64,000 bases of DNA, from assembly GCF_003326795.1 (NCBI RefSeq), contig NZ_JPWI01000004.1:124001-188000 (forward strand), written 5' to 3'. Both the position numbers and the translations under genes were made by a program. Below the pieces are notes generated by a model that was given only the letters and a program-made list of their open reading frames with translations, did not search any database and was not told the DNA's origin. The stretch is from Thalassospira profundimaris (GTDB taxonomy: Bacteria; Pseudomonadota; Alphaproteobacteria; Rhodospirillales; Thalassospiraceae). Below are positions 52,591 to 61,765 of the stretch, one piece after another (the first letter of the stretch is position 1; the number at the start of each line of letters is the position of its first letter).

Positions 52591-53727
52591 TTGCAGGTCG
52601 CCTTTTATGCGCCGCTGAAACCTGTTGACCATCCGGTGCCATCGGGGGATCGGCTGATTGCGCAGCTTTTGTGCGATGCGCTTGAGGTTGCTGACATGAA
52701 GGTCGACATTGCATCACGCCTCAGAAGCCGGGTTGCAGATGGCAATGGCCTTAAACAGGCGCGGCTTTCAGAACTCGGGGGCAAGCTCGCCGGACGGTTA
52801 TTGCGGCAATATCAGTCCGGTTTTCGTCCACGTCCGGATGTCTGGTTTACCTATCATCTTTATTACAAGGCACCTGACTGGATCGGACCGATCGTTGCTC
52901 ATGCACTTGATATTCCCTATGTGGTCGCCGAGGCATCTTTTGCACCTAAAAGATCGGATGGTCCCTGGCGCCAAAGCCATGCCGCGGTTGAAACCGCTTT
53001 GCGTCAATCTGAAGCGGTGTTTTCATTAAACCGATCGGATATGACCTGTTTGCAGGATGTTTGCAGGGACGACGTTCTGCATTTCATCGCACCCTTTACC
53101 CATGTCGACCGCTGGATCGTTAAAGATCGTGCGGGCATTGATCCGGATTGCCTCAGGTTGGTGACAACAGCGATGATGCGAGACGGAGACAAGCTGAAGT
53201 CATTTGCTGTCTTGGCGCGCGCGTTGGGGCGACTTCTGCGCAATGGTGTGACCAACTGGCATCTGACCGTTATTGGCGATGGCCCGGCCCGACATCGTGT
53301 CGAGTATCTCTTTGACGAGCAGGGTATCGCATCAGACCAGGTGAGTTTTTCCGGATTGTGTGTACCCGAAGAAACCCGGGATATCCTTGGGCAGTCTGAC
53401 CTGTTTGTATGGCCAGCAATAAACGAGGCATTCGGGATGGCGATGCTTGAAGCACAGGCGTCCGGCTTGCCTGTTCTGGCGGGAGATTCCGGGGGCGTGT
53501 CCGGTATCATATCAAACGGCACAACCGGCTGGCTGGTCCCGGTGGGGGATGAGGAGGCATTTTCTGATCGTCTTGCCAGTTGTCTGACCACGGATCTGGA
53601 TGTACTTCGACCATTTGGACAAGCTGGTGCATCTAAGGCATCGCAGCATCACACTGTTGCTGCGGCGGCAAACATCCTTGGCACGTCGCTTCGCAAGATT
53701 GCCTGTGATCATCAAAGGGGCGGATAA
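52591..53727 (+). CDS. GT4-type glycosyltransferase with TTG start
   Basis: 378 residues. N-terminal VAFYAPLKPVDHPVPSGDRL and the GT4 E-x7-E motif in NEAFGMAMLEAQASGLPVLA, followed by GGVSGIISNGTTGWLVP. The start is TTG 52591 because AGGAGA lies 8 bases upstream and the domain begins at once; no ATG gives a full-length protein. The stop overlaps the next start by one base (TAATG), so translation is coupled. A second GT4 step in the same pathway is inferred. Confidence 0.85.
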   Translation: MQVAFYAPLKPVDHPVPSGDRLIAQLLCDALEVADMKVDIASRLRSRVADGNGLKQARLSELGGKLAGRLLRQYQSGFRPRPDVWFTYHLYYKAPDWIGPIVAHALDIPYVVAEASFAPKRSDGPWRQSHAAVETALRQSEAVFSLNRSDMTCLQDVCRDDVLHFIAPFTHVDRWIVKDRAGIDPDCLRLVTTAMMRDGDKLKSFAVLARALGRLLRNGVTNWHLTVIGDGPARHRVEYLFDEQGIASDQVSFSGLCVPEETRDILGQSDLFVWPAINEAFGMAMLEAQASGLPVLAGDSGGVSGIISNGTTGWLVPVGDEEAFSDRLASCLTTDLDVLRPFGQAGASKASQHHTVAAAANILGTSLRKIACDHQRGG

Positions 53728-54335
53728 TGAAAGCCGTCCGATTTGCATTGCTCCGCCACGGTGTAACTGAGTGGAATGCTCAAAAACGTATTCAGGGACA
53801 TTCCGATGTATCGCTGAGTACTGATACCGTTGCTTCCTACCGGAAGCTTCGCCTGCCTGACGTTTGGCGTTCTGTTCCATGGTATTGTACCCCCTTGTCG
53901 CGTACCCGCGAGACAGCGGATGCCTTGTCCATTACGCCGGTTTCGCCTGAACCTGAGCTGATTGAAATGAACTGGGGGCAATGGGAAGGCAGAAGACTTC
54001 CTGAATTGCGTGCAGAACTTGGGGATACCATGCGCGAGAACGAGGATCGGGGTTGGGATTTTCGTCCCGATGGTGGTGAAAGTCCCCGCGATGTGTTGCA
54101 ACGGGTCGAGGGATTCTTGCGTCGCTCACCTGTGCCGGAATTTGGTGCCATTACCCACAAGGGCGTCATACGTGCAGTTTATGCCGCAGCAAAACCCTGG
54201 AATATGATGGGGAAAATACCCGACACGCTCGATTGGCAACGTTTGCATGTTTTTGAATGGAACGAGAAGGACGGGTTTTCAGTGTCCGAACTTAATGTGC
54301 CACTGATCGCTGTATCGGGGCTAAATGATGTCTGA
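53727..54335 (+). CDS. Histidine phosphatase (phosphoglycerate mutase-like)
   Basis: 202 residues. The RHG motif is at the start: ALLRHGVTEWNAQKRIQGHS, and the second catalytic His is in ITHKGVIRAVYA; Arg in CTPLSRTRETADAL supports phosphate binding. Enzymes of this family hydrolyse phosphate from sugars, nucleotides or proteins. Here it sits in the middle of glycosyltransferase genes with coupled starts, so dephosphorylation of a sugar-phosphate or lipid-linked intermediate is my inference; a housekeeping role is possible. Confidence 0.88.
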   Translation: MKAVRFALLRHGVTEWNAQKRIQGHSDVSLSTDTVASYRKLRLPDVWRSVPWYCTPLSRTRETADALSITPVSPEPELIEMNWGQWEGRRLPELRAELGDTMRENEDRGWDFRPDGGESPRDVLQRVEGFLRRSPVPEFGAITHKGVIRAVYAAAKPWNMMGKIPDTLDWQRLHVFEWNEKDGFSVSELNVPLIAVSGLNDV

Positions 54336-55458
54336 TGTCTTTGTTTATGTTCAGCATTTGCTGGGGATCGGCCATGTCAGACGCATGGCGTTGATCAATC
54401 AGGCAATGCGCGATAACGGGCTTTCGATCACCGTGGCGAGTGGTGGTGTGCCGGATGACGGGATTGATTTTGCCGCAGACCGGGTTGTTCAGCTTTCACC
54501 GTGTAAAACAGCAGACAGCAATTTCTCCGGTCTTGAGGACCCGAATGGCAATCTGCTTGGGGATGAGTGGAAAGAGCGCCGCAAGACAGAACTTCTTGCT
54601 GCATTCAAGGCTTCAGCTCCGAAACTGGTCCTGATCGAGATGTTCCCCTTTGGACGTCGGGCCTTTCGTTTTGAGCTGATCCCGTTATTGGAAGCCGCCA
54701 AAAAAGCTGGAATTCCAATCATCTGTTCGGTGCGTGATCTCCTGGTGCGCAAAAAGGACCCGGCCAAGACGCAATGGATGGCAGATATTGCGCGAAAATA
54801 TCTTGATGCGGTTCTGGTTCATGGCGATCCACAGTTGTTTGGCTTTGATCGCAGCTTTGCCCAAGCCGACCAGATTCCTGATTTAATTGTTCATACGGGA
54901 TATGTCGCACCGGCCATGAAAACTGGCGCGACGGTATCGCGCGAAGGAGTTCTGGTTTCGGCGGGTGGTGGTGCTGTCGGCGCAGAGCTGATCGAACTTG
55001 CTATTAATGCCCGCAGCCATTCCTCAAAATTTGGACAATCGCGCTGGGATATTGTCACCGGACCGCATTTTCCCGCCGCACGTTTTGATGCTGTTGCGCG
55101 GAATTTACCAGAAGGAATCACTCTTCATCGTTTTCTCCCTGACTTCCGGGAACGTATGGCCGGGGCCGCAGTTTCTGTGTCACAGGCTGGTTATAACACG
55201 CTGATGGACGTGCTTGCGACCAGAACACCTGCTGTTATGGTTCCTTTTGCCGAGGGGGGCGAAAGCGAGCAAACAGAGCGTGCAGAAATTCTTTCAAAAG
55301 AAGGGGTTATTTCCCTGCTTGATCTTGATGGCCTGTCTGCGCAATCATTAGCAAAACAGATTGATCGCGCCAGCCAACCGGCAAACGTAAAAATTGCATT
55401 GGATGGCGCGCAAAAGACTGCGTCAATTGTCGCAGGAATGATTAAGGGGCAGGTATGA
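54325..55458 (+). CDS. MurG-like glycosyltransferase (COG4671-type), second copy
   Basis: 377 residues. N-terminal FVYVQHLLGIGHVRRMALIN with a GxGHVRR loop and C-terminal VSVSQAGYNTLMDVLATRTP followed by AVMVPFAEGGESEQ give a GT-B nucleotide-sugar site. It parallels the protein at 50.1-51.3 kb at these motifs, though the overall sequences have diverged. ATG 54325 (or 54328) lies inside the preceding gene's end. The stop overlaps the deacetylase start by four bases. Confidence 0.8.
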   Translation: MMSDVFVYVQHLLGIGHVRRMALINQAMRDNGLSITVASGGVPDDGIDFAADRVVQLSPCKTADSNFSGLEDPNGNLLGDEWKERRKTELLAAFKASAPKLVLIEMFPFGRRAFRFELIPLLEAAKKAGIPIICSVRDLLVRKKDPAKTQWMADIARKYLDAVLVHGDPQLFGFDRSFAQADQIPDLIVHTGYVAPAMKTGATVSREGVLVSAGGGAVGAELIELAINARSHSSKFGQSRWDIVTGPHFPAARFDAVARNLPEGITLHRFLPDFRERMAGAAVSVSQAGYNTLMDVLATRTPAVMVPFAEGGESEQTERAEILSKEGVISLLDLDGLSAQSLAKQIDRASQPANVKIALDGAQKTASIVAGMIKGQV

Positions 55459-56213
55459 GCGGTTGGGATCAGTTGCGCACGGAGCTTGATCTGTGGCAAG
55501 CCGAAGGCGGCATTGCCACGGCTTGGTGGCGCGACGACGATGCCGTGACGGTTACCGCGGAACTTGAAACCATTCTTGCATTTGAGCAGGATTACAAAGT
55601 TCCGCTAGCGCTTGCAGTGATCCCGGCTCTGTTGGAGGACGCCCTTGTCGAGCGTCTGGTGGAAACCGTGGACACCCGTGTATTGCAGCATGGATGGTCT
55701 CATCAAAACCATATGCCGGAAGGTTGCAAAAAACAGGAACTTGACGACGTTCGTGATATCGGGGCGGTGGTTGCTGACTTGCGACAGGGGTTTCATGTTC
55801 TTGAAACGCGCTTTGGAAGCCGGTTCCTGCCTGTCGTGGTTCCGCCCTGGAACCGCATTGCCAGCGATGTTGTGGCGAGCCTGCACTCACTTGGGTTCCG
55901 GGGGCTAAGTACCTTTAATGCGCGCAAGACAGCCGAACCTTTCGAAGGACTTCTTCAGGTCAACACACATGTCGATGTCATCGATTGGCGCGGAACACGC
56001 GGCTTTGTTGGTGAAGATGTTGCTCTTGCTATGATGGTCAATCACCTGAAAGCCAGAAGAACAGGGCAGGTTGACAGGGATGAGCCAACCGGCATCCTGA
56101 CCCATCATCTTGTTCATGACGATCCAACGACCAAGTTTCTCGATAATTTGTTCTCTATGGAGCATGCTGCATTAAGCTGGCTTAGAATACCCGGGGTATT
56201 TCCATGGCAATAA
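55455..56213 (+). CDS. Polysaccharide deacetylase-like protein
   Basis: 252 residues. NodB-like metal triad looks present: Asp in AWWRDDDAVTV and two His in VLQHGWSHQNHMPEG; PPWNRIASDVVASLHSLGFR is another family motif. The HLVHDDPTTKFL stretch near the end gives a late catalytic-type His. No signal peptide is visible, which is unusual if it acts on an exported polymer, so it may act on a cytoplasmic glycan intermediate. Coupled to its neighbours by overlaps of 4 and 10 bases. Confidence 0.82.
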   Translation: MSGWDQLRTELDLWQAEGGIATAWWRDDDAVTVTAELETILAFEQDYKVPLALAVIPALLEDALVERLVETVDTRVLQHGWSHQNHMPEGCKKQELDDVRDIGAVVADLRQGFHVLETRFGSRFLPVVVPPWNRIASDVVASLHSLGFRGLSTFNARKTAEPFEGLLQVNTHVDVIDWRGTRGFVGEDVALAMMVNHLKARRTGQVDRDEPTGILTHHLVHDDPTTKFLDNLFSMEHAALSWLRIPGVFPWQ

Positions 56214-56836
56214 GTCCCAAAGATCATTTGCAAGCTGAATCCGCCGAAGGGCTAACTACCCATGCGGATCCTGTTAAACCTGTCGGGGTGGGGGACAGTG
56301 ATGTTCAGGTGATGGCTTATCCGGCCAAACTGATGGCGCCTGATCTGGCAAAATCAACTGTCGGCCTGTTGATCTGTGGTGTGATCGCGCTTATCCCCGA
56401 CATGCTTGAAATCATTCAATGGACGGCGGCCGGTCTGGCATTGCTGTTCATCTTTTATTTTGCTCGAACCCTGATCAGGCTGCAGTCCAAGCTGTTTGTC
56501 TCTGAATACGGTATTCGACTTTCAAGCCTGCGCGGGGGGACGGCTTTTGCATGGCCGGAACTTTCAAAGTTCCGTTTGCGTTATTTCAGTACCAAACGCG
56601 ATGGAAATAAAGGCTGGTTCGAACTAACGCTTCATGCTGGCGAAACCAAAATTGTCGCAGAATCAACACTGGACGGATTTGACGATCTGCTTGAAATTTC
56701 ACGGGATTGGGCGAAAGATAACCAAATTCTTGTTGACGACGTTACAAGAACAAACCTGATGCGTCTGGATGAGGCTGAAACACTTGTTCAGGCTGCTGCG
56801 GCAGAGCGCTCAAATGGTGGTGCCAAACGAACATGA
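56204..56836 (+). CDS. Two-helix membrane protein with PH-like domain, unknown function
   Basis: 210 residues. A hydrophilic N-terminus of about 50 residues is followed by two closely spaced membrane helices (about 52-66, and WTAAGLALLFIFYFARTLI near 75-93) and a C-terminal soluble part that looks like a bacterial PH-type beta domain (SKLFVSEYGIRLSSLRGG, FAWPELSKFRLRYFSTKR, KGWFELTLHAGE). I recognise no named family. It begins inside the deacetylase gene and ends inside the ABC ATPase gene, so it is physically tied to both and may link glycan synthesis to transport. Confidence 0.72.
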   Translation: MAISPKDHLQAESAEGLTTHADPVKPVGVGDSDVQVMAYPAKLMAPDLAKSTVGLLICGVIALIPDMLEIIQWTAAGLALLFIFYFARTLIRLQSKLFVSEYGIRLSSLRGGTAFAWPELSKFRLRYFSTKRDGNKGWFELTLHAGETKIVAESTLDGFDDLLEISRDWAKDNQILVDDVTRTNLMRLDEAETLVQAAAAERSNGGAKRT

Positions 56837-58761
56837 CTGACATTCTGCGTATCAAGGATCTGAAAGTTGAGTTCGTCTTGCCGCATATGCGGGTCAAGGC
56901 TGTCGAAAACGTAAGCTTTCGCATCGGTGCGCAGGAAACGGTCGCTCTGGTCGGGGAGTCCGGATCAGGCAAAAGCACAATCTCGCAAGCAATCATGGGA
57001 CTGTTGCCGAAATCAGCACAGATTACCAAAGGATCAATAATCTTCGCGGACCCGAAGAAACCGGGAACGCGTGTTGATCTTGCCATGCTTGATCGTTCGG
57101 GTGCCGAAATGCGTGCGATCCGCGGTGGTCGCATTTCAATGATCTTCCAGGAACCGATGAGTTCCCTGTCACCGCTTCATACCATTGGTGACCAGATTTG
57201 TGAGGCCGTCCGCCTTCATCGCAAGGTAGGCCGGGCAGAGGCCAACGAACTTGCAATCGAAATGTTGACCCTGATCGGTTTCCCGCAGCCAAAGAGGGCG
57301 CTTAAAACATATCCGTTTGAATTGTCCGGTGGTCTGCGACAGCGCGCGATGATCGCAATGGCAATGGTCTGTCGCCCGGCTTTGCTGGTGGCGGATGAAC
57401 CGACAACCGCCCTTGATGTAACAATTCAGGCGCAAATTCTTCGCCTTATCAAGGAAGTGCAAAGCGAACTGCAGATGTCGGTTTTGCTGATCACGCACGA
57501 TCTGGGTGTGGTCGCCAACATGGCAGACCGGATGGTCGTCGTATATGATGGCCGGGTTGTCGAGGCAGGGAAGACCGATGATGTTTTCATCAATCCCGGT
57601 CATGCATATACCCGGTCACTTTTGGCTGCCGTACCGCATTTCAATATGGGCCCGGACGAGCGGTTGCGTCCTTTACGGGAAATCAAACCCAAAACCGGAA
57701 GTCTGTTTTCCGAAAGCAACCAGACAGATGGTACGCGAGATGCGCCGGAAATTCCGCCGTCACTTGCGTTGCATCCGGCCATGGCAAGCGAGCCTGTCCT
57801 GGCGGTGCGCCATCTCAGCAAAAGCTTTAGCACGCGCAAGGGCAACTGGATCAAATCAGAAGAACGGCTGGTTCCCGCTGTTGATGATGTGTCCATCACG
57901 GTTAATCGTGGCGAATGCGTCGGTCTGGTCGGGGAAAGCGGATGTGGCAAGACAACACTTTCCAAACTGATCATGCGGGCGATGGAGCCTGATACCGGTT
58001 CGATCCTGTTTCGCGGTGAAAGTGGTCAGATGACCGAGTTGACCGGTCTTGATGAAGATCAGCTCAATCCATACCGGAAGCGGATACAATTCGTGTTTCA
58101 GGACCCGTTTGGATCGCTTAACCCACGAATGACAGTTCAGGATATCATTGCAGAACCAATGATCATTCACGGGGTCGGGGATAGTGCATATCGCAAACAG
58201 ATGGTGCTTGAGCTGATGGATCTTGTCGGGCTTGATCCACGTTTTCTAAGTCGCTATCCGCACAGTTTTTCAGGGGGGCAGCGTCAGCGCATCGGCATTG
58301 CACGCGCACTTAGCCTGAAGCCGGATTTGCTGATCTTTGATGAACCGACCTCTGCGCTTGATGTGTCTGTTCAGGCGCAAATACTTAATTTGTTGAAAGA
58401 CTTGCAGCGTAATCTTAATCTGACATATCTGTTTATTTCTCACAATCTGGCAGTCGTCGATTACATCGCGGACCGGATTGCTGTGATGTGTGCAGGCCGC
58501 ATTGTTGAGTCAGCCCCTCGCGAACAGCTGTTTAAGAACCCGGTGCATCCATATACGCAGGCGTTGCTGAATGCCGTGCCGTTTGCCGATCTGGATCATT
58601 TGCTCGACTTCGACAAAATTGTTGATGGCAAGGCATCTGATCCGGCACGCTGGCCAGCACCCTTTACGATCAATGACACCAGTGCGCCCAAGATGATGCA
58701 ATTTGCAGAAGACCATTTTGTACGCGCTGAACGTGCCGATTTTACGGAGGTCGCAATATGA
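56833..58761 (+). CDS. Peptide-class ABC transporter, fused double ATPase
   Basis: 642 residues, two ATPase units in one chain of the Dpp/Opp kind. First: Walker A GESGSGKSTIS, signature LSGGLRQRAMIAMAM, Walker B LLVADEPTTALD. Second: GESGCGKTTLSK, FSGGQRQRIGIARAL, LLIFDEPTSALD. Each is followed by the family's C-terminal zipper (YTRSLLAAVPHF; YTQALLNAVPF). Fused ATPases of this type serve importers of peptides, nickel, opines or oligosaccharides. ATG 56833 overlaps the previous stop by four bases and its own stop overlaps the binding-protein start, so the transporter is coupled to the glycan genes. Confidence 0.93.
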   Translation: MTDILRIKDLKVEFVLPHMRVKAVENVSFRIGAQETVALVGESGSGKSTISQAIMGLLPKSAQITKGSIIFADPKKPGTRVDLAMLDRSGAEMRAIRGGRISMIFQEPMSSLSPLHTIGDQICEAVRLHRKVGRAEANELAIEMLTLIGFPQPKRALKTYPFELSGGLRQRAMIAMAMVCRPALLVADEPTTALDVTIQAQILRLIKEVQSELQMSVLLITHDLGVVANMADRMVVVYDGRVVEAGKTDDVFINPGHAYTRSLLAAVPHFNMGPDERLRPLREIKPKTGSLFSESNQTDGTRDAPEIPPSLALHPAMASEPVLAVRHLSKSFSTRKGNWIKSEERLVPAVDDVSITVNRGECVGLVGESGCGKTTLSKLIMRAMEPDTGSILFRGESGQMTELTGLDEDQLNPYRKRIQFVFQDPFGSLNPRMTVQDIIAEPMIIHGVGDSAYRKQMVLELMDLVGLDPRFLSRYPHSFSGGQRQRIGIARALSLKPDLLIFDEPTSALDVSVQAQILNLLKDLQRNLNLTYLFISHNLAVVDYIADRIAVMCAGRIVESAPREQLFKNPVHPYTQALLNAVPFADLDHLLDFDKIVDGKASDPARWPAPFTINDTSAPKMMQFAEDHFVRAERADFTEVAI

Positions 58762-60689
58762 TGAAGCATTGTGCCAGTTCGACTGTATCAGCGCACCGCA
58801 TGTTCGGTGGCCTGATCATCGGGATGGGGCTTGTTGGTGCTTCTTTGATGCCGGTGATGGCACAGGCAGAAGTTCCGTATTTTGAGGACGCTGTCGCCAA
58901 GGGTACCTTGCCGGCAATGCTCGAGCGGCTTCCGGAACATCCAAACGTCATTGATTTTGGTGCCGAGGATAAAACCATCGGAAAATATGGTGGTGAATTC
59001 GTCACCATTATGGGGCGTTCCAAGGATATCCGTATGGCTGTCGTATATGGCTATGCGCGTCTGGTCGGTTATGATCAGGACCTGAATTTACAGCCCGATA
59101 TTCTAGAAGCACTGGACGTGAACGAAGAAGGTAACGTGTTTACGCTTCATCTGCGCAAGGGGCACAAATGGTCCGATGGTGAGCCCTTCACTGCCGAGGA
59201 TTTCAGATATTATTGGGAAGACATCGTCAATAACGACGAATTGTTCCCGGTTGGTCCGCCGCGCTTCCTGTTTGTTGGTGATGAACCGGCAACCTTCGAA
59301 GTTCTGGACGAATACACCGTTCGCTACAGCTGGTCACAGCCCAATCCGTTTTTCCTGACCGAGCTGGCAGCAACCCGTCCGCCGTTTATTTATCGCCCGG
59401 CGCATTACCTTAAACAGTTCCATGAAAAATATCGTGACCATGATGAGCTTGAGCAACTGGTTCACGAACGTGGATTGCGCAGTTGGGCTGTTCTTCACAC
59501 GGATCTGGACCGCCCCTATAAGCTTTCGAACATCAACCGCCCGTCGCTTGAACCCTGGCTGATCACAACGGAGGAACCGTCTGACCGGTTCGTGTTTGTG
59601 CGCAACCCGTATTATCACCGTGTCGATCCCGAGGGAAATCAGCTGCCTTATATCGACAAGATGATCTTCAATATCTCGAACTCGAAACTGGTGCCGGCCA
59701 AAGTTGGGGCAGGAGAGGTCGATCTCCAAAGCCGTATCCTGTCTCTTAAGGATTACACTTTCCTCAAGCAGTCCGAGGGCAAACAGAATTATCAGGTTCG
59801 CCTTTGGGATGTCGGTGCAGGTTCCTATGCGGCCCTTTATCCCAATCTGACATGTTCGGATCCGGTTTGGCGCGATGTCATGCGCGATGTACGTTTTCGC
59901 CGCGCCCTGTCGCTTGGGATCAACCGTACTGAAATCAACCGGGTTCTGTTCTTTGGGCTAGCGCAACCCACCAACAATACGGTTCTGCCAAAAAGCCCGC
60001 TTTTCAAACCCGAATATCGCGAGAATTACGTCAAGTTTGATGTAAAGGCGGCCAACGCATTGCTCGATGACATGGGCCTTGATCAGCGCAACGATGATGG
60101 CATCCGTTTGCTGCCTGACGGCCGCCCGATGGAAATCATCGTCGAGACTACTGGCGAGAATCCTGAACATGACGACATGCTCGAGCTGATTGGTGACAGC
60201 TGGCGTCAGATCGGCATCAAGATGTTTGTCAAAGGCTTGCAGCGCGAGGTTCTTCGTAATCGCGCCTATAGTGGCGAAACCATCATGTCGATCTTTAACG
60301 GGGTCGATAACGGTCTGGCGACGGCCAACTCTGTTCCATCTGAATTCGTTCCCGTACAGCAAGACAGTCTGCAATGGCCGAAATGGGGGCAGTATTATCA
60401 GACCGACGGCGAGGCAGGCGAAACGCCAGACATGCCCGCTGCCAAGGAACTGATGGATCTGTATCGCAAATGGCAGACCAGCAATGAAAAGGGCCGGAGG
60501 GAAGCCTGGCAGGGCATTCTTGATATCAACTCTGAAAACATGTTCTCGATCGGACTGATCGGCAATGTGCCGCAGCCTGTCGTCGTTGACAAAGACCTGC
60601 GCAATGTCCCGGAAAAAGGCATTCATAGCTGGGAACCAGGTGCATTCTTCGGGATTTATCGTCCGGACACATTCTGGTGGGACAGATAA
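58758..60689 (+). CDS. Peptide-class ABC transporter, large solute-binding protein
   Basis: 643 residues. Signal peptide ends VMAQAEVPY; SBP_bac_5 features include FTLHLRKGHKWSDGEPFTAE and PLFKPEYRENYVKFDVKAAN. At over 600 residues it is longer than dipeptide or oligopeptide binding proteins (about 530), and fits the large subgroup that I recall for alpha-galactoside (AgpA-like) uptake. GGAGG precedes ATG 58758 by 8 bases. An 8-bp hairpin (60712-60745) follows, possibly protecting this message from decay. Ligand is unknown. Confidence 0.92.
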   Translation: MMKHCASSTVSAHRMFGGLIIGMGLVGASLMPVMAQAEVPYFEDAVAKGTLPAMLERLPEHPNVIDFGAEDKTIGKYGGEFVTIMGRSKDIRMAVVYGYARLVGYDQDLNLQPDILEALDVNEEGNVFTLHLRKGHKWSDGEPFTAEDFRYYWEDIVNNDELFPVGPPRFLFVGDEPATFEVLDEYTVRYSWSQPNPFFLTELAATRPPFIYRPAHYLKQFHEKYRDHDELEQLVHERGLRSWAVLHTDLDRPYKLSNINRPSLEPWLITTEEPSDRFVFVRNPYYHRVDPEGNQLPYIDKMIFNISNSKLVPAKVGAGEVDLQSRILSLKDYTFLKQSEGKQNYQVRLWDVGAGSYAALYPNLTCSDPVWRDVMRDVRFRRALSLGINRTEINRVLFFGLAQPTNNTVLPKSPLFKPEYRENYVKFDVKAANALLDDMGLDQRNDDGIRLLPDGRPMEIIVETTGENPEHDDMLELIGDSWRQIGIKMFVKGLQREVLRNRAYSGETIMSIFNGVDNGLATANSVPSEFVPVQQDSLQWPKWGQYYQTDGEAGETPDMPAAKELMDLYRKWQTSNEKGRREAWQGILDINSENMFSIGLIGNVPQPVVVDKDLRNVPEKGIHSWEPGAFFGIYRPDTFWWDR

Positions 60690-60711
60690 GCCTTTTGAAC
60701 CAATAACAGGG

Positions 60712-60745
60712 CGTTTTGCTGCCAACGAGGGAAGGGCGCAAAACG
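60712..60745 (+). repeat. Intercistronic hairpin after binding-protein gene
   Basis: CGTTTTGC (60712-60719) pairs with GCAAAACG (60738-60745) around an 18-base loop, between the binding-protein stop and the first permease start. No T-run follows, so it fits message stabilisation rather than termination. Confidence 0.55.
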
Positions 60746-60766
60746 ACAGGGGGAGCGATTTCGCCG

Positions 60767-61765
60767 ATGCTGACTTACTTGGCAAGACGGCTTTTTGTAA
60801 TGGTGCCAACACTGATCATGATCAGTGTGCTGGTATTCGTGATCATTCAGCTCCCGCCGGGCGATTTCCTAAGTACCTATCTGAACGAACTTCAGGCCCA
60901 GGGCGAAGCAGTCGACCCCGCAAAGATCGAATTTCTGAAGCGGCAATACGGCCTCGATCAGCCGATCTATGTCCAGTATGTGGAATGGGCATGGGGGCTA
61001 CTGCATGGTGATCTTGGCTTTTCGTTTGAATATAACCTGCCGGTAACCGATGTGGTCGGTGACCGCCTTTGGCTGTCGATGGTGCTGAATTTCAGCACCG
61101 TGATTTTCATCTATATCGTCAGTTTTCCGATCGGGATTTATTCGGCTACCCGCCAGTATAGCTGGGGCGATTACGGTTTTACCCTGTTAGGATTCCTTGG
61201 CCTTGCGATGCCAAACTTCCTGTTTGCGCTGATCCTGCTTTATTATGCGAATGTCATTTTCGGTACATCGATCGGCGGCTTGATGGACCCGGAATTCATC
61301 AATCAGGGGTGGTCCTTTGCCAAGATCATGTCAGTTGCGGAGCATCTTTGGGCACCTGTCGTCGTGATCGGGACATCGGGTACGGCTTCGATGATCCGTC
61401 GGTTGCGCGCAAACCTCCTTGATGAACTGAGCAAGCAATATGTTGTTACCGCACATGCCAAGGGACTGTCGCCAACCAAGGTTCTATTCAAGTATCCGCT
61501 ACGGATGGCGCTGAACCCGTTTATTGCGGACATCGGTAATATCCTGCCGCAGGTGGTATCAGGATCGGTTCTGGTGTCTGTTGTGATGTCCTTGCCGACA
61601 ACAGGTCCGATGCTGCTCGCTGCGCTGCAGAGCCAGGACATGTATCTGGCGGGCTCGTTCCTGATGTTTCTGGCACTTCTGACTGTGGTCGGTATGTTCA
61701 TATCCGATGTTTTGCTGGCCTGGCTTGACCCCCGCATTCGTTTGCAGGGAGGTGTGATGAAATGA
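60767..61765 (+). CDS. Peptide-class ABC transporter permease (DppB-like)
   Basis: 332 residues, about six helices. The N-terminus LTYLARRLFVMVPTLIMISV and VFVIIQLPPGDFLSTYL are typical of DppB/OppB; the conserved loop QYVVTAHAKGLSPTKVLFKY precedes the last helices. ATG 60767 has GGGGAG about 11 bases upstream; the ORF start at 60716 lies inside the preceding hairpin. The stop overlaps the next permease start (ATGA). Confidence 0.93.
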   Translation: MLTYLARRLFVMVPTLIMISVLVFVIIQLPPGDFLSTYLNELQAQGEAVDPAKIEFLKRQYGLDQPIYVQYVEWAWGLLHGDLGFSFEYNLPVTDVVGDRLWLSMVLNFSTVIFIYIVSFPIGIYSATRQYSWGDYGFTLLGFLGLAMPNFLFALILLYYANVIFGTSIGGLMDPEFINQGWSFAKIMSVAEHLWAPVVVIGTSGTASMIRRLRANLLDELSKQYVVTAHAKGLSPTKVLFKYPLRMALNPFIADIGNILPQVVSGSVLVSVVMSLPTTGPMLLAALQSQDMYLAGSFLMFLALLTVVGMFISDVLLAWLDPRIRLQGGVMK

